Origin: Deltaproteobacteria bacterium
Lineage (GTDB): Bacteria > Myxococcota_A > Polyangia > Polyangiales > Ga0077539
Length of the DNA stretch: 64,000 nt
NCBI GenBank assembly: GCA_016704445.1
Contig: JADJAE010000151.1
Location: forward strand, 1-64,000
Reading direction: 5' to 3'
This document shows positions 19,080-27,837 of the stretch, one piece after another. Position 1 is the first letter of the stretch. Each line of letters opens with the position of its first letter. The position numbers and the translations under genes were made by a program. Under the pieces are notes generated by a model. It saw nothing but the letters and a program-made list of their open reading frames with translations. It did no database searches and was not told the DNA's origin.

Positions 19080-19994
19080 ATGAACACGATGACCCGTTTT
19101 GCGGTGGTGGCGGTGCTTGCGGCGATGAACCTCGGAGGCTGTGTGGGCGCGCCGGAGGGGGAGCTCGACTCGCTCACGCAGGAGGCGACCGCCTCGACCA
19201 CCACGCCCGCGACCGACGAGGGAAGCTCCCTGGCGGGCGCCGTGGCGCCGTCGCCCCTCAGCTCGTGCCTGCTCGCGGCGACGCACGACTTCACGGGGTC
19301 TTCGGTGGACCTGTTTCTCGACCTGCTCGACACCACGGCGGACGTGAGCACGCCCTTCACCGTGGCCTTCAACACCGCGGCGGGCACCTGCTTCTTCAAC
19401 GCCGCCGAGGCGGGCTACGGGGTGCGGGTGAACGGGCGCTTCCGCATCACCACGCCGATCGTGCTGCACCACAACGTCACCGCGTCGGTGGTCGCGAGCC
19501 CGACCGCGGGCGACGCGTACATCTACCGGGTGCGCATCGACGTGGGCGACGTGCGCTTCGACAGCATCGGCGACGTGGACATCTCCACCAACTGCCTCGC
19601 CCTCGACCGCCGGCTCAACGGGACCATGCGAGACCTCGTCATCGACATCGACCTCGCGCCGCCCACCACCACCCGCGGGACCTTCCTGCTGCGCCGGGTG
19701 ACGCCCTCCTTCGGCGCCGTGACGGTGGTGAACCCCGACGCGCTGATCCCGAGCTTCGGCCCGGTGGTGCTGCTGGCCAACAGCCAGCTCGCGACCGCCG
19801 CCAACCGCACCATGATGCGCGACCTCATCGCCTCGACCATCGAGTCGCAGAGCGCGATCACCGGCCTCGCCTCGCTCGCCGACCTCGGCTTCCAGAACGA
19901 GACCGGCTGGCGCACCTCGAAGACGATGTGCTCCGACGTCTTCTCCTCCTCCTGCGGAGGCGGCGGCGCGTGCGGGCGGGTGCGGTTCTACTGA
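19080..19994 (+). CDS. secreted lipoprotein, sigma-54-controlled candidate
   Basis: A 304-residue protein with a lipoprotein signal (MNTMTRFAVVAVLAAMNLGG then C). A Thr/Ala/Ser-rich linker follows, then a beta-rich body with no recognised family. The C-terminus is SSSCGGGGACGRVRFY, a short Cys/Gly motif that could form a disulfide. It is the only gene in the run after the -24/-12 promoter at 19003, so its expression is probably switched on by the FHA activator encoded upstream. The ATG is supported by a GGAGAG sequence about 10 bases before it. Confidence 0.78.
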   Translation: MNTMTRFAVVAVLAAMNLGGCVGAPEGELDSLTQEATASTTTPATDEGSSLAGAVAPSPLSSCLLAATHDFTGSSVDLFLDLLDTTADVSTPFTVAFNTAAGTCFFNAAEAGYGVRVNGRFRITTPIVLHHNVTASVVASPTAGDAYIYRVRIDVGDVRFDSIGDVDISTNCLALDRRLNGTMRDLVIDIDLAPPTTTRGTFLLRRVTPSFGAVTVVNPDALIPSFGPVVLLANSQLATAANRTMMRDLIASTIESQSAITGLASLADLGFQNETGWRTSKTMCSDVFSSSCGGGGACGRVRFY

Positions 19995-20153
19995 GCCCGC
20001 GGGACAGCGGATTCAGGCGTCGTTGGCGAGGGGCATGAACAAATGATCACCGTAAATTTGCATCCGTCAGCTCGGCTATAGGACAACGCTGGCGTCGCAC
20101 GGCTGAGGGGCCATCGAAGTGCGACGAAACCCTGGAAGGAGCGTTTGATCCCA

Positions 20154-20906
20154 ATGAGCAAGACGGCTGAAGGCACGTTCATCTGGCGCGAGATCATGAC
20201 CCCCGACGTGGCCGCCTCGAAGCGGTTCTACGGCGAGGTCTTCGGGTGGAAGTTCGATGACATGCCCATGGACGGCTTCACGTACACGATGATCAAGAAC
20301 GGCGAGACCGGCATCGGGGGAATGGCCTCGCTCGACATGATCCCCGGCGCGCCTCCGCACTGGATCGGCACCGTCTGCGTGGTCGACACCGACGCCTCCG
20401 CGAAGCTCGCGGTCGAGGCGGGGGGCAAGGTGATGATGCCTCCGGGCGACATCCCCGGCTATGGCCGCTTCGCGGTGATCGCCGACCCGCAGGGCGCCGC
20501 CCTCACGGTGATGCATCCCTTCAGCAACGAGGGTGCGCGCGAGGGCATGCCGGGCCTCGGGGACTTCTGCTGGGAGCACCTCAACACCGCCGACATGGCC
20601 GGGTCGAAGGCCTTCTTCGGCAAGCTCTTCGGGTGGGAGGCGTCGTCGTCGCCCGCGGGCATGGACGTGTTCAGCATCCACGGCAAGCAGGTGGTGTCGG
20701 TCACCCCGACGCCCGCGGGCGCGCCGACCCACTGGCTCACCTACGTGGTCATCGACCAGCTCGCGGGCGCCCGCGCCCGGGTCGTCGCCAACGGCGGCAA
20801 GGTCATGGTCGAAGAGCACGCCGTCCCCACCATCGGCTCGTTCTCCGTGGTCACCGACAACGTCGGCGCCACGATCTGCCTCTTCCAGGGCCTCGGCGCG
20901 GCGTAG
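20154..20906 (+). CDS. VOC family protein with two glyoxalase-like domains
   Basis: About 250 residues made of two vicinal-oxygen-chelate units. The first starts GTFIWREIMTPDVAASKRFY and runs to AALTVMHP. The second starts DFCWEHLNTADMAGSKAFF and runs to GATICLFQG. The two share FYGEVFGWKFDD/FFGKLFGWEASS and the VGA/GAT strand endings, a tandem duplication typical of this family in actinobacteria and myxobacteria. Family members bind a metal and act on small molecules, but no substrate can be named. The ATG at 20154 is used; an in-frame TTG at 20145 is closer to the GGAAGGAG ribosome site and could be the true start. Confidence 0.83.
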   Translation: MSKTAEGTFIWREIMTPDVAASKRFYGEVFGWKFDDMPMDGFTYTMIKNGETGIGGMASLDMIPGAPPHWIGTVCVVDTDASAKLAVEAGGKVMMPPGDIPGYGRFAVIADPQGAALTVMHPFSNEGAREGMPGLGDFCWEHLNTADMAGSKAFFGKLFGWEASSSPAGMDVFSIHGKQVVSVTPTPAGAPTHWLTYVVIDQLAGARARVVANGGKVMVEEHAVPTIGSFSVVTDNVGATICLFQGLGAA

Positions 20907-20909
20907 CGC

Positions 20910-22130
20910 TCAGCCCGTGTAGCTGACCCTCATCGTCTCGATGATGGTCTTCAGGAGTCGCTTCACCACCTCGGTGCTCGGGTCTCTCACCACCACGTAT
21001 CCGTCGCCCTCGTAGCTCTCGCTCTTGGGCGCGCCCACCGTCGGCAGGTTGGCTTCCACCACCCACCTGCCCACGGCCTCCCAGGTCTCGTGGATGCCCG
21101 TCACCGAGGCCACTCGACCGTGGCCCATCCCTCGGAGAAAGGCGCTCCCCACGGCGTACTTGCGCTGCCATGGACCCTGGAACTCGCCGTCGACCACGGC
21201 GCGGATCCACGCGTCGTAGAGGTTGATGTCATTGGCCAGGCCGGTCATCAGGCTGATGTTGGCGCCGGGCGGGCGCTGCGCGATCTCGCCGATCACCAGG
21301 CTCTCGTCGGGCCGCTGGAACCACTCCATGTGGGTCATTCCATCGTCGAGCCCCAGCGCCTTGATGGCGGCTCGCGACATGGCCCTCGCGCCGTCGTACT
21401 CCGCCCCGGAGATGTCCCTCGGGAGCATGCAGGTCCATTGGATCCACGGGTTCTCGATGGCTTCGAGGCAGCTCGGGAGATAGTGGGAGATGGACTCTCC
21501 CCGGGGCGTCCCTCGGGTGCTGATGGTCTCGAAGCTGAACTCCCTCCCTCGGAGAAACTCCTCGGCGAGAACCGGGTTGGCGTCGCTCGCGCCCATGCCC
21601 TTCGCCGCGCGCAGCAGCTCGTCATAGGAGCCCACCCGATACGTCGATTTGCCGCCCATGCCCGCCGGGGGCTTGAGCACCATCGGGAAGCCCACCTCGT
21701 CGGCGAAGCCTCGCGCGTCGGGCTCTCCCCGGATGAGCCGGCTGCGCGCCACGGGTAGACCCGCCGCACGGAGCGCGGCCTTCATCTTGGCCTTGTCGCG
21801 GAAGAGCTCGGCCACCTCCGGAGGCGTCCCAGGAACCTTGAAGTGAGCCCTCGCCTGGGCGAGCTGCACCATGATCGACTCGAGGATGCCGATGATGCGG
21901 TAGGGCTGCCCGTGACGGCGTCGCAGCACCTCCGTCGCGTCGATGATGTCTCGCGCCGAGAGGGGATCGGTGACCCGCACGAAGTCGTCGTAGAGCCGGG
22001 CGTCTGCGCCCGAGGGGGGAGTGTGCCCGACGCCCAGGAGGCGCACGTCCGGGGCCCGCGCGGCGGCGCGCACGAAGCGCATGGTGACCTCGGCAGGGAA
22101 GGGCGCGACGAAGACGACGTTTCTCGGCAT
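20910..22130 (-). CDS. ATP-grasp enzyme A
   Basis: A 406-residue ATP-grasp protein. The N-terminal Rossmann-like part (NVVFVAPFPAEVTMRFVRAA) leads to the ATP-grasp lysine segment EVGFPMVLKPPAGMGGKSTYRV. The acid pair and metal ligands appear in EEFLRGREFSFETI and LVIGEIAQRPPGANIS. Such enzymes join a carboxylate to an amine through an acyl phosphate. It is a paralogue of the divergent gene that starts 101 bp away (compare EWFQRPDESLVIGEIAQRPP with EWFLTPKGEAVFGEIGCRPG). No substrate can be assigned, and no adjacent peptide precursor or NRPS gene is visible. Confidence 0.85.
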   Translation of the reverse strand: MPRNVVFVAPFPAEVTMRFVRAAARAPDVRLLGVGHTPPSGADARLYDDFVRVTDPLSARDIIDATEVLRRRHGQPYRIIGILESIMVQLAQARAHFKVPGTPPEVAELFRDKAKMKAALRAAGLPVARSRLIRGEPDARGFADEVGFPMVLKPPAGMGGKSTYRVGSYDELLRAAKGMGASDANPVLAEEFLRGREFSFETISTRGTPRGESISHYLPSCLEAIENPWIQWTCMLPRDISGAEYDGARAMSRAAIKALGLDDGMTHMEWFQRPDESLVIGEIAQRPPGANISLMTGLANDINLYDAWIRAVVDGEFQGPWQRKYAVGSAFLRGMGHGRVASVTGIHETWEAVGRWVVEANLPTVGAPKSESYEGDGYVVVRDPSTEVVKRLLKTIIETMRVSYTG

Positions 22131-22230
22131 GGTGGTGGGTCGGGCGAGGATGGAGGAGGGGGCTCGCGCGGGTCAACGACGACGAGAAAGTCTCGCGCGT
22201 CCGCCGCGGTCGGAGTGATATCTTCGCGGC

Positions 22231-23448
22231 ATGCGCGTCGTGTTCCTCGCTCCGTCGTTTCCGCCAGAGATGATCCAGTACACCCGAGGGCTCGCGGAGG
22301 TGGGAGCCACCGTCTACGGGGTCGGCGACGCCGCGAGGGAGGCCCTCCCGAGGGAGGTGCGCCCGTACCTGCACGACTACCTCCAGGTGCCTCGGATCAT
22401 GGACGAGGACGACGTCATCGAGCGCGTCACGGCGTGGATGCGAGGCAAGGAGGTAGACCGCGTGCTCGCCAACTGGGAGCCGCTGGTGATCCTGGCGGCG
22501 CGCATCCGCGAGCGCTGGGGGATGCCCGGGATGAGCACCGACGCGGTGCGGGGCTTCCGCGACAAGGAGCTGATGAAGGAGCGCGTGCGCGCGGCGGGGC
22601 TGCGGGTTCCGCGCTCGCGGCGGGTGCGCACCGAGCGGGAGATCCGCGAGGCGGCGGAGTTCATCGGGTACCCGTTGATCCTGAAGCCCATCGCGGGGGC
22701 GGGGAGCGCGGACACCTACCGGGTGGGCGACAAGGCCGAGCTCGACCGGGTGATCCCGCTGATGCGAGGGGTGCAGGAGGCGAGCTGCGAGGAGTACGTC
22801 GAGGGCGAGGAGTTCACCTTCGACACGGTGTGCGTCGAGGGAAAGCCCGTCTACGAGAACATCGCGGCCTACCTCCCGAAGCCCATCGAGATGCGCTCCC
22901 TGGAGTGGATCAGCCCGGTGATCATCACCGTTCGGGAGATGTACCAGCCCCGGCTGATGCCGGGCGTGGAGCTCGGGCGCAACGTGCTGGGCGCCCTCGG
23001 GATGGGCACTGGCTTCACGCACATGGAGTGGTTTCTCACCCCGAAGGGCGAGGCGGTCTTCGGCGAGATCGGGTGCCGCCCTGGCGGCGGGCACATCGTC
23101 GACCAGATGAACTACACCTCGGACATCGACCTGTTTCGGGAGTGGGCGCGCGTGGCGTGCTGGGGCTCCTTCGAGGCCCCGACGGAGCGGAAGTACAACG
23201 CCGGGATCATCTTCAAGCGCGCCCAGGGCTCGGGGCGCATCACCCGCATCGAGGGCCTCGGAGACTGGCTGCGGGAGGCGGGGAAGTGGTGCGTCGAGGA
23301 GCAGCTCCTGAGGCCCGGGACGAGGCGCAGGGACTGGAAGCAGACGCTGCTCTCGGACGGCCACGTGATGGTGCGCCACCCCGACTGGGCCGAGGCGTAC
23401 CGGCTGTCCTTCGCGGCCGCGACGGGCATCAAGATGTACGCGGAGTGA
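22231..23448 (+). CDS. ATP-grasp enzyme B (paralogue of A)
   Basis: A 405-residue ATP-grasp protein with the same plan as its divergent neighbour. It has MRVVFLAPSFPPEMIQYTRG at the N-terminus, the ATP lysine region IGYPLILKPIAGAGSADTYR, then EEYVEGEEFTFDTVCVEG and AVFGEIGCRPGGGHIVDQMN as acid/metal segment. The two genes share a 101-bp divergent promoter region, so they may be expressed together and act in series or on paired substrates. It shares length and motifs with A but is clearly diverged, an old duplication rather than a recent copy. Function beyond ligase chemistry is not predictable. Confidence 0.85.
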   Translation: MRVVFLAPSFPPEMIQYTRGLAEVGATVYGVGDAAREALPREVRPYLHDYLQVPRIMDEDDVIERVTAWMRGKEVDRVLANWEPLVILAARIRERWGMPGMSTDAVRGFRDKELMKERVRAAGLRVPRSRRVRTEREIREAAEFIGYPLILKPIAGAGSADTYRVGDKAELDRVIPLMRGVQEASCEEYVEGEEFTFDTVCVEGKPVYENIAAYLPKPIEMRSLEWISPVIITVREMYQPRLMPGVELGRNVLGALGMGTGFTHMEWFLTPKGEAVFGEIGCRPGGGHIVDQMNYTSDIDLFREWARVACWGSFEAPTERKYNAGIIFKRAQGSGRITRIEGLGDWLREAGKWCVEEQLLRPGTRRRDWKQTLLSDGHVMVRHPDWAEAYRLSFAAATGIKMYAE

Positions 23449-23452
23449 TCGC

Positions 23453-23968
23453 TCAGTAGACCGCGTTGACGCTGTAGCGGATGAGGCAGGAGTCGACGGC
23501 GCTGGCGCAGCGGAACCCCAGGGTGTAGGTGCCCGCGCCGAGCTGGATGACGTCGCTGACCGAGGGCGTCGGGTTGCTCAGCACGAAGGCGCCGGAGGCC
23601 TGGCCGCTGGCGAAGAGGGTCCAGTCGGCGATGGTGAAGATGCCGACCTGGAAGAGCCCAGGCGACGAGGCCGTGAAGCGCACCGTGGCGGGCGCAGGCA
23701 GCGTGAAGAGGACGCCCGAGTAGCCCCCGGCGAGGGCGTAGGCCGTGGCGCCGCTGAAGATCACCTGCGCGCCGGGCTCGACGCACGACCCGGAGGAGCA
23801 GCTCAGCGGGGCGAAGCAGGTTCCGCAGGAGGTGCCGTAGCCGTCGAGGCCGCAGCTCCACCCGAGCTGCTCGCAGGTGCGCGCGCCCGACGAGCCGGAG
23901 CCGGGGCCGATGTCGACGCACCCGGCCAGAGAGAGCGAGAGGGCGAAGGCGAAGACCACGGGGCGCAT
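23453..23968 (-). CDS. small cysteine-rich secreted lipoprotein
   Basis: A 171-residue lipoprotein with signal MRPVVFAFALSLSLAGC and a Ser/Gly linker. A Cys cluster follows (CEQLGWSCGLDGYGTSCGTC, then FAPLSCSSGSC), and then a beta-rich domain ending CASAVDSCLIRYSVNAVY. The Cys cluster resembles the small disulfide modules of myxobacterial surface proteins; the C-terminal half resembles a pre-peptidase-type beta domain, which is a weak impression. It is tail-to-tail with the ATP-grasp gene, only 4 bases apart, and divergent from the kinase-cyclophilin gene. Confidence 0.75.
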   Translation of the reverse strand: MRPVVFAFALSLSLAGCVDIGPGSGSSGARTCEQLGWSCGLDGYGTSCGTCFAPLSCSSGSCVEPGAQVIFSGATAYALAGGYSGVLFTLPAPATVRFTASSPGLFQVGIFTIADWTLFASGQASGAFVLSNPTPSVSDVIQLGAGTYTLGFRCASAVDSCLIRYSVNAVY

Positions 23969-24045
23969 ATCCGAAGGGTCGTACCGCGGATCGTTGGTGC
24001 AAGCCGTCCAAAGACCGATCGAGGGCCGCTATCATCGCGCCCGAC

Positions 24046-25905
24046 ATGAGCTCGCTCGTTCGACTCGAACCGGGACAGACCTTCGCCAGGGACTTCGAGG
24101 TGCTGAGGCCCCTGGCCGAAGGGGGCATGGGCGCCGTGTACGTGGCGCGGCAGCGCAGCACCGGGCACGAGCGGGCGCTCAAGATCATGCACCCGCAGCT
24201 CGTGGCCGACCCGGCGTTCAGGGCGAAGTTCGAGCAGGAGGCCTGCGTCGGCGCGAGGATCGACTCGGACCACGTGGTGCAGGTGGTCGCCGCGGGCGTC
24301 GACGAGCCCACCTCGACCCCGTGGATCGCCATGGAGCTGCTGCGCGGAGAGAGCCTGGAGGCGTGGGTGAAGCGCCGCTCGCCCGTCGCCCCCGACGCCG
24401 TGAAGGAGCTCTTCGAGCAGCTCCGTCACGGGATGGCGGCGGCGCATGCGAGGTCGATCGTGCACCGCGACCTCAAGCCGGAGAACATCTTCATCGCCGA
24501 GTCGCGCTCTCCGAAGGTGCCCTTCACCCTCAAGGTGCTCGACTTCGGAATCGCGCGCATCGTGCGGGAGAACCAGACCGTCGCGACGGTCACCACCGCC
24601 ATCGGGTCGCCGCTCTGGATGGCCCCGGAGCAGGCCTCCGCGGGCGCCCACATCCGCGCGGCCACGGACGTCTGGGCGCTCGGGCTGATCGCGTTCTATG
24701 TGTTCACCGGGAAGAGCTACTGGCTCCGCGCCAACGACGCCGGGGGCGTCAACCTCCAGGCGCTGCTGGTCGAGGTGATGGTCGATCCCATCGCCCCGCC
24801 GAGCGCGAGGGCCTCGGCCCTGGGGTGCCCGCCGATGCTTCCGAGCGGCTTCGACGGGTGGTTCGCCCGCTGCGTGGCGCGCGACCCGGAGCAGCGCTTT
24901 CGAGAGGCGGGCGGGTGCCTCGACGAGCTGCTGAAGCTCCTCACCCTGCAGCGCACCGTGATGATGGAGGCCGTCCCGCAGCCCCCGCCGAGGACCGGGC
25001 CGCAGCCCGAGCCGCAGCCCCAGCGCACCGTGGCGATGACGATGCCCTTCACCTCGCTCTCTCCGCAGCCTCCTCCGCAGCTCCCTCCGCAGCCTCCTCC
25101 GCCCGCGCGGTCGTCGATGGCGGACATGGCGGTCCCTGGCGTGCTGGGCGTGCTGCTGCTGATCGCGGGCGGGGTGTACTTCGCTCGCAGCCGACCGACG
25201 GAGGCGCAGTCGAGCGCCGACGCGGGCGTCGAGGTCGCGCAGGCGGGCGCCGCGTTCGTGCCATCGGGTGATCCACCTCCGAGCGACCCGGGCGCCTACC
25301 TGGGCGAGCCCCGCGTGCCGATCTACCGGACGCCCTCCCGGCCCGACCCCCGAGGGGGGAGGTTCTCGCTCGCGGAGGCCACCGCGGGCCTGTCGGGCTC
25401 CGGGCCGCTACGCGCCATCATCGAGGTGACGTCGCATGGGGAGTTCCAGTGCACCCTCTTCGAGAGGGAGGCGCCCAACACGGTGGCCAATTTCGTCGGC
25501 CTCGCCCGGGGGATCAGGGACTTCTGGGACCCGGTCCACGGCCGATGGACCCGAACGCCCTTCTACGCCAACACCATCTTCCACCGGGTGATCCCGAACT
25601 TCATGATCCAGGGCGGCGACTTCCTCCGCTCGGGCTCCGGGGGCGTCGGCTACGAGATCGCCGACGAGAACGTCGCACCCCACGACCGCGCGGGATTGCT
25701 CTGCATGGCCAACCACGGCCCCAACACCAACGGTGGGCAGTTCTTCATCACCCAGGGCCCGAAGGCCCACCTCGACGGCAGCTACTCGATCTTCGGCGAG
25801 TGCCGCCCCACCAGCCTCGTCAACGAGATCGCCTCGGTGCGCCGCGACCGCAGCGACCGGCCCGCGGTGCCGGTCATCATCCGCCGCATCACCATCACCC
25901 GCTGA
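24046..25905 (+). CDS. membrane Ser/Thr protein kinase fused to a cyclophilin-type prolyl isomerase
   Basis: A 619-residue single frame with no shift. The kinase domain (about 17-300) has GGMGAVYVA, the ATP lysine in RALKIMHP, HRDLKPEN near 140, DFGIA near 167 and WMAPEQ. A Pro/Gln-rich linker (about 320-355) leads to one transmembrane helix at about 360-383 (AVPGVLGVLLLIAGGVYFAR). A second linker leads to a complete cyclophilin domain (about 455-619) with the active-site motif FHRVIPNFMIQGGDF and NTNGGQFFIT. The topology implies a cytoplasmic kinase and a periplasmic isomerase. Bacterial PASTA-type kinases usually carry a binding domain outside, not an enzyme, so this architecture is unusual. 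The motifs suggest both domains are active. Confidence 0.92.
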   Translation: MSSLVRLEPGQTFARDFEVLRPLAEGGMGAVYVARQRSTGHERALKIMHPQLVADPAFRAKFEQEACVGARIDSDHVVQVVAAGVDEPTSTPWIAMELLRGESLEAWVKRRSPVAPDAVKELFEQLRHGMAAAHARSIVHRDLKPENIFIAESRSPKVPFTLKVLDFGIARIVRENQTVATVTTAIGSPLWMAPEQASAGAHIRAATDVWALGLIAFYVFTGKSYWLRANDAGGVNLQALLVEVMVDPIAPPSARASALGCPPMLPSGFDGWFARCVARDPEQRFREAGGCLDELLKLLTLQRTVMMEAVPQPPPRTGPQPEPQPQRTVAMTMPFTSLSPQPPPQLPPQPPPPARSSMADMAVPGVLGVLLLIAGGVYFARSRPTEAQSSADAGVEVAQAGAAFVPSGDPPPSDPGAYLGEPRVPIYRTPSRPDPRGGRFSLAEATAGLSGSGPLRAIIEVTSHGEFQCTLFEREAPNTVANFVGLARGIRDFWDPVHGRWTRTPFYANTIFHRVIPNFMIQGGDFLRSGSGGVGYEIADENVAPHDRAGLLCMANHGPNTNGGQFFITQGPKAHLDGSYSIFGECRPTSLVNEIASVRRDRSDRPAVPVIIRRITITR

Positions 25906-25914
25906 TCGCCGGGC

Positions 25915-26832
25915 TCACCACCAGCGCCGCAGCGCCTCGGCCAACGGCCCCGCGAGGCGCGCCACCTTCGCCTCGCCAATACGCATCTCGGTAAACGGAT
26001 CGAAGGGGTCGGCCAGCAGGTCGCGTCGCACCTCCATGCAGAGGGTGCGGCCCGGCCACGCGGTGGCGTGATCCCACGCGAGGGTGCTCGGGTGCAGCGG
26101 GTAGGTCGCCCCGTCGCCCACGGTCACTCCCGCGGCCGCCATCCCGCTTCGCAGCGAGTCGGCCACCGCGCTCGGGAGGTGGGAGACGCCTCCCAGGTCG
26201 CGGCCGATCAGGTCGATCTCCGGGCGCAGCGGCCACGTGGGCTCCACCTCGGGCTGATAGGCCCGGCGCAGGCTGGTCACGATGTGCTCGTCGACCTGCA
26301 CGTCGACGTCGCGCGGCGCGTAGGTGTGGAGCATCAGCATGGCGCCCGAGGGCATGGTCGCCGCGACGGCCGAGCGCACCGCTCCGACGTAGGCCTCGTA
26401 GCGCGCTCGCAGCAGGGCGCGGTCGGCGGGGGCCGTGACCCAGGGCATCAGCCCGGGGGTGACCTTGCCGGCCTTGAAGTCCTCGGCGGAGGCGTCGATG
26501 CGGCGGTTGCAGTCCATGAAGGTGCGGGGGATGCGGCAGCGCAGGAGGACCACCGAGCGCGAGGGGTCGAGGGCGACGAAGCGCCGCGCCGTGGCGAGGC
26601 CGAGCTCCGGTGCGCCCGCGTCGGTGTTCACATGGAAGAAGTCCGAGAGCCCATCGGGCAGCGGGCTCTCCATCCGTGACGCCACGCGGGTGAAGTCCGC
26701 GGTGCGCGTCGCCCCGTGGGGAATCTCGATGAGCAGGTCGGGCGCCGCTCCCTCGCGGGCCCGCTCTCCGCGGAGGACCTCGATGTCGACGACGTCGGCG
26801 ATGGAAGACGCGATGGAGCTCGATGGGGTCAT
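25915..26832 (-). CDS. N-formylglutamate amidohydrolase-like protein
   Basis: A 305-residue protein of the N-formylglutamate amidohydrolase (FGase) family. It has LIEIPHGATRTADF (metal histidine), the conserved VNTDAGAPELGLATA, and MDCNRRIDAS, which is the DxNR region of the family. A further histidine in LMLHTYAPRDVDV and the terminal GRTLCMEVRRDLL fit the Zn-dependent peptidase-like fold. The enzyme normally releases formate from N-formylglutamate in histidine breakdown, but no other hut gene is nearby, so the actual substrate is uncertain. It ends 10 bp after the kinase-cyclophilin gene on the opposite strand. Confidence 0.72.
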   Translation of the reverse strand: MTPSSSIASSIADVVDIEVLRGERAREGAAPDLLIEIPHGATRTADFTRVASRMESPLPDGLSDFFHVNTDAGAPELGLATARRFVALDPSRSVVLLRCRIPRTFMDCNRRIDASAEDFKAGKVTPGLMPWVTAPADRALLRARYEAYVGAVRSAVAATMPSGAMLMLHTYAPRDVDVQVDEHIVTSLRRAYQPEVEPTWPLRPEIDLIGRDLGGVSHLPSAVADSLRSGMAAAGVTVGDGATYPLHPSTLAWDHATAWPGRTLCMEVRRDLLADPFDPFTEMRIGEAKVARLAGPLAEALRRWW

Positions 26833-26871
26833 GGCGGGGAGGGAGGGTAGCGCAGCCGCCGCGCGGCGGGA

Positions 26872-27837
26872 TCAGCTCTCTTCCACGGAGAACACCGTGT
26901 CGCGCAGCCCGTGGCGGGGCGCGTAGCCGAGGGCGTCGCGGGCGCGGCGGTCATCGACCATGCAGACGTATCGGATGTGGTCGAGCTCCGGCGCGGGGAA
27001 GCTGGAGAGCCGGTAGCGGAAGAGCTCGGAGAGCATCGAGCGGGCGGCCCCGTGGGGGATCGGCAGCCGCGGGCGGCCGAGCATCTTCAGGATGCGGGAG
27101 AGGGGCACGGGCTCGGGGCCGGCGAGGTTGAAGATGCCTCGGGCGCCGGGGCGGAGGGCCATCACCACGGCGCGGGCGACGTCGTCGAAGTGGATCACCT
27201 GGATCATCGGGTCGAAGCCCATGAGCGTCGGCGCCACCGGGAGGCGGAGGTAGTTGCTGGGGGCGTTCTTCACGGCGCCGAGGATGTGCGTCGGGCGGAG
27301 GATCACCGTCTCGCAGCTCGGGTGCCTCCAGAAGAAGCTCTGCGCGAGCATGTCGACCTCGATGAGGTCTCGGATCTCGCTGAAATCCTGGCTCCCCAGC
27401 AGCGGGGACTCCTCGGCGAGGAACTGCGGGTTGTCGGGCCTCGGGCCGTACACGCTGGCGCTGGAGAGCACCACCAGCTTCTTCACCCCGAACTGCGCCA
27501 TGGACTCCAGCATCTTGCCGAAGCCCACGACGTTCCAGGAGTGGTGGTCGTTGGCCGAGGCGCGAGGGTCGTGCATCACCCCGAGGTGCACCACGGCCCT
27601 CACGTTGCCCGCGCGAAACACGTCGCGCATCTTCTTGCGCCTCAGGTCGATGCGAAGGTGGGTGACGTCCTTCGGGCGGTCGGGAAACTCCCTCCGGTCG
27701 ACCCCGATCACCCGCACCATCCGGTGCAGCAGCCGCACCACCCGCTTGCCCAGGCGCCCCACCACGCCGGTCACCACCACGGACTCGTCGCTGCCGATCG
27801 CCGCGGACAGCACCTCCGTCTCCTCCGCTTCGCTCAT
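26872..27837 (-). CDS. extended SDR NAD-dependent epimerase/dehydratase-like protein
   Basis: A 321-residue protein starting MSEAEETEVLSAAIG. A Rossmann NAD motif follows (VVVTGVVGRLGKRVVRLL), then the core VVHLGVMHDPRASAN, LVVLSSASVYGPRP, ILRPTHILG and GIFNLAGPEPVPLSRIL. The usual catalytic YxxxK is not visible where expected; the segment reads EIRDLIEVDMLAQ. It may therefore bind NAD without standard epimerase chemistry. The ATG overlaps the stop of the class V aminotransferase gene (ATGA), so the two are coupled. The longer upstream frame is rejected because it lies inside that gene. Confidence 0.82.
   Translation of the reverse strand: MSEAEETEVLSAAIGSDESVVVTGVVGRLGKRVVRLLHRMVRVIGVDRREFPDRPKDVTHLRIDLRRKKMRDVFRAGNVRAVVHLGVMHDPRASANDHHSWNVVGFGKMLESMAQFGVKKLVVLSSASVYGPRPDNPQFLAEESPLLGSQDFSEIRDLIEVDMLAQSFFWRHPSCETVILRPTHILGAVKNAPSNYLRLPVAPTLMGFDPMIQVIHFDDVARAVVMALRPGARGIFNLAGPEPVPLSRILKMLGRPRLPIPHGAARSMLSELFRYRLSSFPAPELDHIRYVCMVDDRRARDALGYAPRHGLRDTVFSVEES

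Noticed and set aside
20910..23448. Ribosomal peptide (graspetide) cluster
   Set aside because: No short precursor gene with a repeated core is visible next to the ATP-grasp genes.
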